From Rhodococcus ruber (GTDB lineage: Bacteria > Actinomycetota > Actinomycetes > Mycobacteriales > Mycobacteriaceae), in assembly GCF_027270735.1 (NCBI RefSeq), contig NZ_JAPWIJ010000011.1, forward strand, positions 98,649 through 162,648: a stretch of 64,000 bases of DNA, in the 5' to 3' direction. The position numbers and the translations under genes are program-made. Under the pieces are notes generated by a model, which was given only the letters and a program-made list of their open reading frames with translations, was not told the DNA's origin and ran no database searches. Positions 53,911 to 63,949 of the stretch are shown here, piece by piece. The stretch's first letter is position 1. The number at the start of each line of letters is the position of its first letter.

Positions 53911-55368
53911 TCATCCTTCGGCGCGTGCGGCCTCGCGCGCAGCACCGACCGGCACTCCGTTGGGGCCCTCCACCGACTGTGCGTAGACGCCGATTCCGTA
54001 GGCGACGGCGGCACCGTTCTTCGCCAGTGCGGCGCGGTCGACGTTCGCCAGGGTGTCCTGATCGGTGTGGTAATTCTCGTCGAAGGTCTGATCGGCGGTG
54101 CCGCCCCACTGTGCAGCCTGCTCGGCCGTCTTGTTCTCGTCCGCGCCGCTGAACACGCCGCCCGCCGGAATACCGACCTCGATGAACGGGCCGTAGTCGG
54201 ATCGACCGTCGAAGTCGGTGCCGTCCGCGGCGACACCGTCGGCAGCCAGCCGCTCGACGAAGGTGCGCTCGATGGCGTCGGATCCGGCCGGTCCCGCGGG
54301 CTCACCGACCTTGTCGGAGTCGTCGCCGTCGTACGCGAGGTAGCCGGCGTTGTGCGAGCCGATCATGTCGAAGTTCAAGTACAGAGCGATGTTTCGCTTG
54401 TCGTCGTCGGACAGGCCCTCGACGTACTTGGTGGAACCGACGAGCCCGTCCTCCTCGGCACCCCAGAACGCGAAGCGAACCGCGTTGGTCACCTCGGGAG
54501 CACTACCCATTTGCAGGGCCGTCTCGAGCACCGCCGATGTGCCGGTGCCGTTGTCGTTGATGCCGGGGCCCTCGGGCACGCTGTCGAGGTGGGCACCCGC
54601 CATCACGACGTTCTCGGTCGAGCCGGTGGTGGTTTGGGCGATGATGTTGCGGCTCGTGGTCGTGTCGGTCGTCGTGACGAGCGTCAACGTGACCTCGGGT
54701 GCCGCGAGGACCGCTGCGCCGTCCTCCTGGCTGACGCCGCCGGTCGGAATCTTTGCGGTCTCGGGATCGCCGAGTGTCCCCGAATCCAGCGGTCCCGGTT
54801 CGTTGTTGACGATGATCGCGGCTGTCGCACCCAATTCGGCGGCGACGGTCTGCTTCGCACCGAACGGGCACACACCGCGCGGCACAACGGCGACGGCACC
54901 GGCCAGATCGAGCCCGGCGTAATCGGCCGCCTCGCATCCGTCTGCACCGGCTGGGGCCCCGACGACGCGCGCGGTGATGCCCTCTGCAGGCGTGGTCGGC
55001 GAATAGCTGAGCGCGAACACCGGAATCTCGGTGCCCGCGAGCGACAGGGTCTGAGTCTGCGCCTCGAAGGTCTCGAACTCGAACTCCGGAGTGGTGACCT
55101 CGAAACCGGCCGATTCGAGTTGCGAGACAACGTAATCGACACTCGCGTCGTATCCGGCGGTACCGGCCGCACGGTTTCCGTCGTGCGCGGCGGCGATCGT
55201 TTCCAATTCCTGGAGGTGCCCGACGAGAGCGTCCTCGGTGACCGCGGCCGACAGCCCCGGCCCGTCGGGTGTCGCGAAAACTCTGGCCGGTTCCTCGTCC
55301 GGGGTGGACGAGCAACCGGCCAGAATCAGGACAGTGACGGCAGTACCTGCAAGCAAGGAAATCCGCAT
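53911..55368 (-). CDS. M28-family aminopeptidase lipoprotein (LpqL-like)
   Basis: 485-aa exported lipoprotein: signal peptide with lipobox LAGC, a protease-associated insert (YAGLDLAGAVAVVPRGVCPF) and an M28 zinc peptidase domain (MAGAHLDSVPEGPGINDNGT, WGAEEDGLVGS, NFDMIGSHN, YHTDQDTLANVD) with all expected metal ligands. Orthologue of M. tuberculosis LpqL (Rv0418), which also neighbours thiG. ATG with AGGG 8 nt upstream preferred over a GTG three codons earlier. Cell-surface peptide breakdown is the expected role. Confidence 0.92.
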   Translation of the reverse strand: MRISLLAGTAVTVLILAGCSSTPDEEPARVFATPDGPGLSAAVTEDALVGHLQELETIAAAHDGNRAAGTAGYDASVDYVVSQLESAGFEVTTPEFEFETFEAQTQTLSLAGTEIPVFALSYSPTTPAEGITARVVGAPAGADGCEAADYAGLDLAGAVAVVPRGVCPFGAKQTVAAELGATAAIIVNNEPGPLDSGTLGDPETAKIPTGGVSQEDGAAVLAAPEVTLTLVTTTDTTTSRNIIAQTTTGSTENVVMAGAHLDSVPEGPGINDNGTGTSAVLETALQMGSAPEVTNAVRFAFWGAEEDGLVGSTKYVEGLSDDDKRNIALYLNFDMIGSHNAGYLAYDGDDSDKVGEPAGPAGSDAIERTFVERLAADGVAADGTDFDGRSDYGPFIEVGIPAGGVFSGADENKTAEQAAQWGGTADQTFDENYHTDQDTLANVDRAALAKNGAAVAYGIGVYAQSVEGPNGVPVGAAREAARAEG

Positions 55369-55401
55369 AGCGGACACCCTACCCAGACAAATCGCAGGGT
55401 G

Positions 55402-56172
55402 TCAGGCGTCCCGACGATTGACGACGAACACTGCTACGCCGAAGATCACCGCAGTGAAGACGACGAAGTAGATCAGACTGCCGACCGGACCCCAGTGGAA
55501 GTCCGTACCTGCCGAGCCGCCGAGGAAATGGTCGGCGTTCTTGAAGGGCAGGAACGGCTGAATCTTCTCGCCGACCTTCGGGATGACTCCGACGAGGCTC
55601 TCGATCAGCAACGGCCACAACAGTAGGACGGCGATGGCACCGGCGGACTGCCGGATGAGCGCACCCACCGCAACAGCGAGAACGATCTGAACGAACGCCA
55701 GGACGGCAGTACCGTAGATGACTCGCCACGTGCCGTCGACGTCGAAGCTCAAGAGCGCGCCTGCTTCTTCACCCGCGATCGATTTCGCCAGGAAGAATGC
55801 ACCGAACGCCAGGATCAGCGACAGCACCGCGCCGTACACACCGACGATCAGTGCCTTGGCACCGAGCACCGAGGCCCGGTTGGTGACCGCCTGGAATGTC
55901 GTTCGGATCAGGCCGAAGCGGTATTCGCTGGTGACAGTGAGGGCTGCCAGAATCATCAGCACCATGATCCCCAGGCCACCCACACCGCTGCCGACGACGT
56001 CGTACGCGGTGGTCGGCGGAAGCCCCTCCGGAGCATCCGGCCCGATGGCCGTCTTTGCGGCCCAACCGAGGATGGCTCCGAACCCGAGGCCGAACACCAC
56101 CACGATCGCGCTGCACCACCACGGCGACTTGGTCGAGGTGAACTTGATTCTTTCTGCTGCCAAGACGCCCAT
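55402..56172 (-). CDS. ABC-2 type transporter permease
   Basis: 256-aa membrane subunit with six predicted helices (MVLMILAALTVTSEYRFGLI is typical of the ABC-2 family, as is the conserved E-Y-R-x-G turn). Its ATG shares a base with the stop of the ATPase gene (TGATG). Substrate unknown. Confidence 0.88.
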   Translation of the reverse strand: MGVLAAERIKFTSTKSPWWCSAIVVVFGLGFGAILGWAAKTAIGPDAPEGLPPTTAYDVVGSGVGGLGIMVLMILAALTVTSEYRFGLIRTTFQAVTNRASVLGAKALIVGVYGAVLSLILAFGAFFLAKSIAGEEAGALLSFDVDGTWRVIYGTAVLAFVQIVLAVAVGALIRQSAGAIAVLLLWPLLIESLVGVIPKVGEKIQPFLPFKNADHFLGGSAGTDFHWGPVGSLIYFVVFTAVIFGVAVFVVNRRDA

Positions 56173-57134
56173 CAGAGTGACCCGCCCATCGCTTGCTGAG
56201 TGTTCTGGTCTTCGGCACCCGCGCCGTGGTACTGCACTGTGTCTCCGGTGAGTTTCATGAATGCTTCCTCGAGCGAGCCTCGCTGAGAGGCCAACTCGTG
56301 CAGAGTGATTCCGGCCCGTCCGGCTATATCGCCGATCGTGTCGGTCGTGGAGTTCAGCACCACGAGCGAGGGCTGAAGTTCATCGGTCTTGTCCGGCTCG
56401 CGCACGGTGAGACCCGCTGTGGTCAGAGCCTGTCGGAGCCCGTCGAGCTGTGGGCTGCGCACGCGCACCGATGCCTCGGAGGCGTGGTCGATGAATTCCT
56501 GCACCGAGGAGTCCGAGATCAGCTTGCCGCGTCCGATGACGATGAGGTGCTCTGCAGTCTGCGCCATCTCCGAGAGCAGGTGGCTCGAGACCAGCACTGT
56601 GCGGCCCTCGGCTGCCAAGCGCTGCATGAACTTTCGGATCCAGACGATGCCCTCGGGGTCGAGGCCGTTGACCGGCTCGTCGAACAGCAACACCTTGGGA
56701 TCGCCTAGCAGAGCGCCGGCGAGACCGAGCCGCTGCGACATGCCGAGCGAGAAGCCGCCCGCATTCTTCTTCGCGACCTCGGACAGTCCCACCAGACGCA
56801 GCACCTCGTCGACGCGGGACTTGGGGATGCCGTTGGACGCAGCCATCCACTCGAGATGAGCACGTGCCGAACGATTGGGGTGCACCCACTTGGCGTCGAG
56901 CAGAGCGCCGACGGTACGCAGTGGCTGCTTCAGATGGCTGTAGCTCTTGCCCTCGATGGTCGCCGAACCCGAGGTGGGTCGGTCGAGCCCGAGAATCATC
57001 CGCATGGTGGTCGACTTGCCCGCGCCGTTGGGGCCGAGAAAGCCGGTCACGATGCCGGGTTTGATGGTGAAGGTGAGGTTGTCGACCGCCGTCACCGCGC
57101 CGTATTGCTTGGTCAATCCTGTCACTTCGATCAT
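56172..57134 (-). CDS. ABC transporter ATP-binding protein
   Basis: 320-aa ABC-2 exporter ATPase: Walker A GPNGAGKST, signature FSLGMSQRLGLAGAL, Walker B VLLFDEPVNGLDPEG, and a C-terminal extension typical of drug/lantibiotic-type exporters. ATG giving MIEVTGLTKQYG. With the downstream permease it forms a complete exporter inserted between lpqL and thiG relative to M. tuberculosis. Confidence 0.92.
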   Translation of the reverse strand: MIEVTGLTKQYGAVTAVDNLTFTIKPGIVTGFLGPNGAGKSTTMRMILGLDRPTSGSATIEGKSYSHLKQPLRTVGALLDAKWVHPNRSARAHLEWMAASNGIPKSRVDEVLRLVGLSEVAKKNAGGFSLGMSQRLGLAGALLGDPKVLLFDEPVNGLDPEGIVWIRKFMQRLAAEGRTVLVSSHLLSEMAQTAEHLIVIGRGKLISDSSVQEFIDHASEASVRVRSPQLDGLRQALTTAGLTVREPDKTDELQPSLVVLNSTTDTIGDIAGRAGITLHELASQRGSLEEAFMKLTGDTVQYHGAGAEDQNTQQAMGGSL

Positions 57135-57253
57135 GGGGTCAACCTTCCCCGATCGAACGCGTCCGCACATCGACCTACAGTCGCCTTGTCCATCATCCTT
57201 TCGGATGACACACACCCTGAGACAGTCGGTCACATGGGCGACGGCACGCGGTC

Positions 57254-57273
57254 GCAAACGCGCGCGCGTTTGC
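57254..57273. repeat. Perfect 20-bp palindrome with (CG)n core
   Basis: GCAAACGCGCGCGCGTTTGC, centre of a 228-bp gap between thiG and the ABC ATPase gene. Two related segments follow: TTTGCCA-N6-TGGCAAA (57269-57288) and a second GCGCGCGCGTTTGCCAG block (57326-57342). Alternating CG tracts of this kind favour Z-DNA or cruciform structures. Function unknown. Confidence 0.6.
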
Positions 57274-57362
57274 CAGAAGCTTGGCAAAGAGGGCTCGACA
57301 CACAGTTCGCGCGCGTTCGACGAATGCGCGCGCGTTTGCCAGGAGCCCGCCTGGTCACGCAC

Positions 57363-58328
<966 letters not shown>

Positions 58329-58332
<4 letters not shown>

Positions 58333-59405
58333 GGTGTCCTTTCGATCTGCGGGCTGTGAATGTGCGAGAAGCGTTCAGGAGTGGCGGCTTTCGCCTCGGA
58401 CATCTCTTCTCCGGCAATCAGTGCGGCTACTGCGTCGGCGGTGATGGGGGCGAGCAGGATGCCGTTGCGGCCGTGGCCGGTCGCGACGATCACCTGGGGA
58501 GACAGCCTGCCGATGATCGGTAATCCGTCCGGGCTCATGGGCCGCAGTCCGGCGGCGGTTTCGTACAGCTCGTATTCACCGATACTCGGCATGAGCCGTT
58601 CGGCGTCGGCTATCAGGTCTCGTACCCCGGCGACGGTCACCTGCGTGTCCTGCCCGGATTCGTATTGTGTTGCACCGACCACCAATCCGTCGCCGCGGGG
58701 CACCAGGTAGATCGCTCTGCCGTGCACGGTTCCGCGAACGGTGCGCTGCGGCGGGGGCGCGGCGCTCGGTCGACGACGCAGCCGCAGGATTTCGCCCTTG
58801 ACCGGCCGGACGGGCAGCGTGGGCCACAGCGCCGCCGACTGCGCACCGGCGGCCAGGACCACCTGATCGGCGTCTGGGATGGTCTCCACCGGGGCGGCCA
58901 CGAACTCCACTCCCGCATCCAGGCATCCCTGCTCGAGCGCGGCAACCAGCGCTCGATTGTCCACGGACAGCTCGGTCGGAGCCAGCAATCCGAGCCGAAT
59001 GTTCTGCGCCAGAGCAGGTTCGAGCTCCCGCAGCTGTGCGCGACCGAGAATCTCCAATTCGTGTCCCTGCTCGCCCACCCACTCGGCAACGGTCCGCAGA
59101 TCGGCGGCATCGGCGGAGTCGAGGGCAACCGTCACCGATCCGGTCGCGGAGAACACCGATGGGCCGGGCAGGCGCGCGGCGAAGTCCGGCCACCGCGCCA
59201 GCGAGGCAGCACCGAGGTGCAGGAGTTCGTGTTCGCCCGGCCACCCCTCGGACAGCGGGGCCAACATGCCGCCGGCCACCCAGGACGCGCCCTTGCCCAG
59301 AGCTGGATCGTGCACGACCACTCGGTGACCGTCCTGGCTCAGGCGCAGCGCCGTCGACAGCCCGATGACGCCTCCGCCGATAACGACGATGTGCACGCGA
59401 TTCAC
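58329..59405 (-). CDS. thiO: Glycine oxidase ThiO
   Basis: 358-aa FAD enzyme oxidising glycine to dehydroglycine for thiazole synthesis. N-terminal FAD motif [29 protein letters not shown], and C-terminal [16 protein letters not shown] and [20 protein letters not shown]. The start is GTG 6 bp below the TPP riboswitch (VNRVHIVV); a second GTG three codons later is possible. First gene of thiO-thiS-thiG. Confidence 0.93.
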
Positions 59406-59410
59406 GTCCT

Positions 59411-59499
59411 CACTCCCTGCGCCCGCATGATCGGGTTCAGGTATTGACGGTAAGGGCGGCGAACCCACTCTCAGCCCCACGATCCTCGGGACTCCCGCG
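59411..59499 (-). promoter_or_regulatory. TPP riboswitch (THI element) upstream of thiO
   Basis: On the minus strand the leader contains the conserved THI core in order: GCGGGAGTCC, then GGGGCTGAGA, a hairpin ending in CCTTACCG, ACCTGAACCCGATCATGCG and GGCGCAGGGAGT. The 3' strand of P1 runs into the thiO ribosome-binding region, so control is most likely at translation initiation: high TPP hides the site. Thiamin-pyrophosphate repression of thiOSG is thus expected. Divergent thiE is outside its control. Confidence 0.9.
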
Positions 59500-59554
59500 A
59501 TATCTCGGCCACTCCGTCGTCGGTGGCGGCCACCATGAGAATACAGTTCGCTGT

Positions 59555-60247
59555 GTGCATCCATCTCAGACCGCCCGCAATCAGACTCCCCGTGAGCGTC
59601 TTGCGTCCGCTCGCCTGTACCTGTGTACCGATGCCAGGCGCGACAAGGGCGATCTCGCGCAGTTCGCCGAGGCCGCGTTGTCCGGTGGCGTCGACATCAT
59701 CCAGTTGCGCGACAAGAACTCTGCCGGTGAGCGCCAGTTCGGGCCGCTCGAGGCCAAGGACGAGCTGGCTGCACTGGCGATTCTGCTCGGCGCGACCAAG
59801 CGGCACGGTGCACTGCTTGCGGTCAACGACCGCGCAGACCTGGCGCTGGCCTCCGGCGCGGACGTGCTGCATCTCGGTCAGGGCGATCTGCCGGTGCACT
59901 ACGCCCGCCAGATTCTCGGTCCGGACGTGGTGATCGGCCGCTCGACGCAGAACCGCGCCCAGTCCTCGCTCGCCGCGATCGAGGACGGCGTCGACTACTT
60001 CGCCGTCGGGCCGGTCTGGCCGACGCCCACCAAGCCCAACCGATCTGCCGCTGGGCTCGAGACTCTGCGGGCCACCGCGGATGCACTACCGGAGCGGCCG
60101 TGGTTCGCGATCGGCGGAGTCGACGCCACCAACGTGGATCAGGTTCGAGCAGCCGGTGCCGATCGCATCGTGGTGGTTCGGGCGATCACCGAGGCTCGCG
60201 ACCCACAGGCGGCCGCTCGCGCGCTGGTCCAGGCTCTACAGGCATAA
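59555..60247 (+). CDS. thiE: Thiamin-phosphate synthase
   Basis: 230-aa TIM-barrel enzyme coupling HMP-pyrophosphate and thiazole phosphate. Motifs: [76 protein letters not shown] and [14 protein letters not shown] start giving [10 protein letters not shown]; the frame extends upstream through the antisense of the riboswitch without homology. Divergent from thiO, about 150 bp between starts. Confidence 0.93.
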   Translation: MHPSQTARNQTPRERLASARLYLCTDARRDKGDLAQFAEAALSGGVDIIQLRDKNSAGERQFGPLEAKDELAALAILLGATKRHGALLAVNDRADLALASGADVLHLGQGDLPVHYARQILGPDVVIGRSTQNRAQSSLAAIEDGVDYFAVGPVWPTPTKPNRSAAGLETLRATADALPERPWFAIGGVDATNVDQVRAAGADRIVVVRAITEARDPQAAARALVQALQA

Positions 60248-60266
60248 CCGGGGCACACTGGACGGA

Positions 60267-61076
60267 GTGTTCTCCTCCCTCGCCCCGGCCCGTCGCCGGT
60301 TCGTCCTCGCTCTCCTCGTCCTGGTTGCAATCGGGGTCGTCGTGGTCGCAGCGGTTGTTGCGTCGTCACTCCGTACCGATGACCCCGTCGCGAGCGTCGA
60401 CCAGTCGGTGCCCGGGCCGGTGCTGCTGGTCCCCGGTTTCGGCGGTTCCACCGATGCGCTCGACGTGCTCGCGGCCGCGCTGCGGGAAGACGGTCGTGAC
60501 GCCACCGTGGTGGCCCTGCCCGACGGTGGCGTCGGCGATCTGACTGCGCAGGCGGGCACCTTGCGTGACGCCGCCGACGCAGCTCTGACTCGGACGGGAG
60601 CGACCTCGGTCGACGTCGTCGGGTATTCCGCCGGCGGCGTGGTGGCCCGAATCTGGGCAGCCGATTTGGGCGGCACCGAGCAGGCCCGGCGCATCGTGAC
60701 TCTCGGCTCCCCGCACCACGGCACCCAGGTGGCGGGGCTGGCGGCCCAGGTTCTGCCCGATCAGTGCCCGACGGCCTGTCAGCAGCTCGCCCCGGACAGC
60801 TCCGTGCTCGCCGCCCTGAACTCCGGCGACGAGACCCCGGAGGGGCCGCAGTGGGTATCGATCTGGACCGACGTGGATCAGGTGGTGACCCCGCCTACCT
60901 CGGCCGAACTCGACGGGGCGATCAACATCCCCGTCCAGAGCGTGTGTGCGGATTCCACCGTCGATCACGGGAACCTGCCCCGCGACCCTCTCGTCGCCGC
61001 GATGGTCTCCGCCCAGTTGGACGGCAGCTCCACCACCCAGCTCGGAGCAGCTGATTGCAGCCGTCTCAGCTCGTGA
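60267..61076 (+). CDS. Membrane-anchored lipase-like alpha/beta hydrolase
   Basis: 269-aa protein: N-terminal signal anchor (RRFVLALLVLVAIGVVVVAA), then a triacylglycerol-lipase-like domain with VLLVPGFGGSTDAL, nucleophile elbow VVGYSAGGVVARIWA, and TLGSPHHGTQVAGLA. Cysteines (PDQCPTACQQ, SVCADS) suggest disulfides, consistent with export. GTG start 19 bp after thiE on the same strand. Substrate unknown. The 3' end overlaps the convergent ABC permease by 11 bp. Confidence 0.86.
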   Translation: MFSSLAPARRRFVLALLVLVAIGVVVVAAVVASSLRTDDPVASVDQSVPGPVLLVPGFGGSTDALDVLAAALREDGRDATVVALPDGGVGDLTAQAGTLRDAADAALTRTGATSVDVVGYSAGGVVARIWAADLGGTEQARRIVTLGSPHHGTQVAGLAAQVLPDQCPTACQQLAPDSSVLAALNSGDETPEGPQWVSIWTDVDQVVTPPTSAELDGAINIPVQSVCADSTVDHGNLPRDPLVAAMVSAQLDGSSTTQLGAADCSRLSS

Positions 61077-61878
61077 TGTCCTTGGTCGTGAAGTTCGCCC
61101 ATGCTGCGCCGAGAAGCACGACGACGTAGACGCCCTGCAACCCGACGCCGCGGACCAGGTCCCGCATCGGCACCGGATCGCGGAACAGGTCGACGAAAGC
61201 CAGCCAGTACCGCGTCGGCAGGTAGGGCGCGATGGCGTCGGCCGCGTCCAGGGTCAGCAGCAACGAGCTGGCGATGAGGAAAGCCAACGCGCCCAGCGTC
61301 GCGGCCAGCGGGGAGTCGGTCAGGGTCGAGAGAAACAACCCCATGGCAGCGACTCCGAGCATGGACATCGTCACGTAGAGCACGGCAATGACGGTGCGTG
61401 CGGCTACCTGCTGATCGGTCAGCACCGTGCCCGACACGCTGGAGACCCCGGCCAACGACGTGGTGTCGAACAGCGTCGTACCGACGAAGTACGCGACGGC
61501 GGCCACGATGACCACGGCCAGCAACACGAAGGCGGTCACCGAGATCAGCTTCGCGACCAGTAGCTTGGTCCGTCCCACCGGGCGGGCGAGCAGGTAGCGC
61601 AAGGTGCCGGCCTGGGCCTCCCCGGCGACGGCATCTCCGGCGATGACCGACACCGCGACGGGCAGGAACAGCGGCAGCACGATGGCGAGCGCGGCGAGCG
61701 GGAAGAGCTGGCCGTTGGTGGTCACTGCGGAGAGAAAGGCGGGGCCCTCTCCCGGGCGCGGACCCACGTCGGTCAGGGCCAGTAGGCAGGCGACGATGGT
61801 CGGCAGCAGGTTGAGCAGGAGGATGACGACCCAGGTGCGGGGTCGACTCAGCATCGCGCGCAGCTCCACGCCGATCAT
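61066..61878 (-). CDS. ABC-2 type transporter permease
   Basis: 270-aa membrane subunit with six helices; family landmarks GDAVAGEAQAGTLRYLLARP and TWVVILLLNLLPTIVACLLA. ATGA overlap with the ATPase gene upstream. Last gene of a three-gene exporter operon. Confidence 0.88.
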   Translation of the reverse strand: MIGVELRAMLSRPRTWVVILLLNLLPTIVACLLALTDVGPRPGEGPAFLSAVTTNGQLFPLAALAIVLPLFLPVAVSVIAGDAVAGEAQAGTLRYLLARPVGRTKLLVAKLISVTAFVLLAVVIVAAVAYFVGTTLFDTTSLAGVSSVSGTVLTDQQVAARTVIAVLYVTMSMLGVAAMGLFLSTLTDSPLAATLGALAFLIASSLLLTLDAADAIAPYLPTRYWLAFVDLFRDPVPMRDLVRGVGLQGVYVVVLLGAAWANFTTKDITS

Positions 61879-62825
61879 GCGGTCACCTCCGTTCGGGTGG
61901 AGCGGACGGGACCGTCGACTCGATCAGCACTGGTGCCGGTGACGGCCAGCACGGACTGCTCCAGACTCATCTGCTGCGTGGTCAGCTCGCTCACCCGCAC
62001 CCCACCTTCGACGAGCAGTCGATTGAGCAGGGCGGAGTCGGGGTGTTCGATCACGAGCTGCTGCCCTTCACGGTGGAGCACGGTGGCGTCCTGGACTCCG
62101 GCGAGCACGGTGACGGCCTCGGCCGGGTCCGGGGTGCCCACGAGCACTCGGCCGGTGGGCTGCTGGAACGCGGCGAGCTGATCCTGCAGAACGAGGCGCC
62201 CCCGATCGAGCACTCCCACTCGGTCGCACAGTTGTTCCACCTCGGCCAGCAGGTGGCTGGAGAGGAACACCGTGGTGCCCTTCGCATGCAGGCCGAGGAG
62301 CAACTCTCGAATCTCCAGGATTCCCTGCGGGTCGAGACCGTTGGTCGGCTCGTCGAGTATCAGCAGCTCGGGGGTCCGCATCAGCGCCGCGGCCAAGCCG
62401 AGGCGCTGCCGCATGCCGAGCGAGTACTGCTTGACCGGTCTGCGTCCCACCCCGGCGAGCCCTACCTGCTCGAGGGCCTCGCCGACACGGGCGGTGCGGG
62501 TGCGCCGGGAACCACCCGGTCCGGCCGCGTCGAGCAGCGTGAGGTTCCTGCGTCCGGAGAGATTGGGGTAGGCGGCGGGGTTCTCGATCAGCGCGCCCAC
62601 CCGCGGCAGCACGCTCTTGCGTCGCCGCGGCATCTCCTCGCCGAGCACCTGCATCTGTCCGGAGGTGGCCAGGACCAGGCCGAGCAGCATCCGCACGGTC
62701 GTCGTCTTGCCGGAGCCGTTGGCACCGACGAAGCCGTAGATGTCGCCGGCTCGCACGTCGAGGTCGACACCGTCGACTGCTTGCACCGATCCGTAGCTCT
62801 TGGTGAGGCCGGTCGTGCGGATCAT
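61875..62825 (-). CDS. ABC transporter ATP-binding protein
   Basis: 316-aa ABC-2 ATPase: Walker A GANGSGKTT, signature YSLGMRQRLGLAAAL, Walker B LLILDEPTNGLDPQG, H-loop FLSSHLLAE. ATG start inside the stop of the LolA/RseB-like gene (ATGA). Confidence 0.92.
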   Translation of the reverse strand: MIRTTGLTKSYGSVQAVDGVDLDVRAGDIYGFVGANGSGKTTTVRMLLGLVLATSGQMQVLGEEMPRRRKSVLPRVGALIENPAAYPNLSGRRNLTLLDAAGPGGSRRTRTARVGEALEQVGLAGVGRRPVKQYSLGMRQRLGLAAALMRTPELLILDEPTNGLDPQGILEIRELLLGLHAKGTTVFLSSHLLAEVEQLCDRVGVLDRGRLVLQDQLAAFQQPTGRVLVGTPDPAEAVTVLAGVQDATVLHREGQQLVIEHPDSALLNRLLVEGGVRVSELTTQQMSLEQSVLAVTGTSADRVDGPVRSTRTEVTA

Positions 62826-63949
62826 GTGGCTGCTCCTTCGAGCTGCTGGGCGGCGGTGGCCAGGGTGTCTGCGGTGACGGTGCCGGAAAGCAGGTAGCGA
62901 CGCCGGTCGGCGGTGGGCTCGGTGATCAGGACGTTGAGCGGCCCGATCGACAGCGCGACGCTGTTGCCGGTGACGACTGCGCCCGGGGCTTCCCGCAGCT
63001 GGTCGACGAGCCCGCGCGCCGCCCGGCGCGGCAGCGGAGCGGCGATCAACTCGGTCACTCCGCGGCCGTAGATTCCCACCGCACCCTGGCCGCCGCGGTC
63101 CATCAGGTCGAGTCCGGACAGAGTTGCCGGAAGACGGGCGGAGTCGATTCCGTCGGCAAACGAGGCGATGTCGAGCCCGTCCTCGCGCTGCACATCGGCA
63201 CCGGGCGGCGGGACGAAACGAACGGTGTCGGCGTCGGGGGTCGCGGAGGAGAAGTCGAGGAACGCGGTGCTGACGATAGGGCGAGTGGCCCCGTCGCCCA
63301 GCACGTCGACCCGCAGCGGCAACCCACTGTCGGGGTCGACCCATACGTCGACCTCGGTGACGGTGCTCTGCGGCTCGCCGGGGATCAGCCGGAGGCCAGG
63401 GGCGTCCAGGCCGGCGATCCGGCGAACCGGAAGCCGGGTGAGCTCGTCGGCGGTCGCTTCGCTGAGCAACCGCTGCCCGAGTTCCGGGGGCAGCAGGTCG
63501 GCTTCGCGTGGCAAGCGCAGGCTCGGCTCGGGGACCGGTGTCGCCACTGCCGTGTTCTGTTCGTAGTCCCATCGCCACAGCCGAGCCGGGCTCCGGTAGA
63601 GGCCGCGCTCACCGGCGAGGCGCACGGTGTCGACGCGCCAGCTGTCCGGGCTGCGATACCAGGCGCGCAGGGTCGTGGTGTCGCCCAGCAGATCCGGCAG
63701 GCCACCGAGTCCGTCGGTCACCGGCAGAGTGACACCGCCGACTGCCTGGGCGTAGCCCGAGTACGGCGTCGCGGTGGAGGACTGGACTCGGGAGAGAAGT
63801 TCGTCCGCTGAGATGTCCGACGCGGCGACGGGCCAGCGCTCGATCACAGCGGGGGTGGCGACGAGCACGGCGATGCCGAGCACCACCGCCAGCCACCGCC
63901 ACTTCTCACGCACCTTCTCGACCGTACGGACGTACCCGATGTGCTGCAT
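62822..63949 (-). CDS. LolA/RseB-like exported protein, first gene of an ABC operon
   Basis: 375-aa protein with an N-terminal signal anchor (WLAVVLGIAVLVATPAVIE) and an extracytoplasmic half-barrel resembling LolA/MucB-RseB (DELLSRVQSSTATPYSGYAQ, TTLRAWYRSPDSWRVDTVRL, VDVWVDPDSGLPLRVDVLGD). Such proteins bind lipids or hydrophobic ligands. ATG with AGGAG 6 nt upstream. Overlap with the ATPase gene implies it works with this exporter, perhaps as substrate receiver or sensor. Confidence 0.83.
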   Translation of the reverse strand: MQHIGYVRTVEKVREKWRWLAVVLGIAVLVATPAVIERWPVAASDISADELLSRVQSSTATPYSGYAQAVGGVTLPVTDGLGGLPDLLGDTTTLRAWYRSPDSWRVDTVRLAGERGLYRSPARLWRWDYEQNTAVATPVPEPSLRLPREADLLPPELGQRLLSEATADELTRLPVRRIAGLDAPGLRLIPGEPQSTVTEVDVWVDPDSGLPLRVDVLGDGATRPIVSTAFLDFSSATPDADTVRFVPPPGADVQREDGLDIASFADGIDSARLPATLSGLDLMDRGGQGAVGIYGRGVTELIAAPLPRRAARGLVDQLREAPGAVVTGNSVALSIGPLNVLITEPTADRRRYLLSGTVTADTLATAAQQLEGAAT

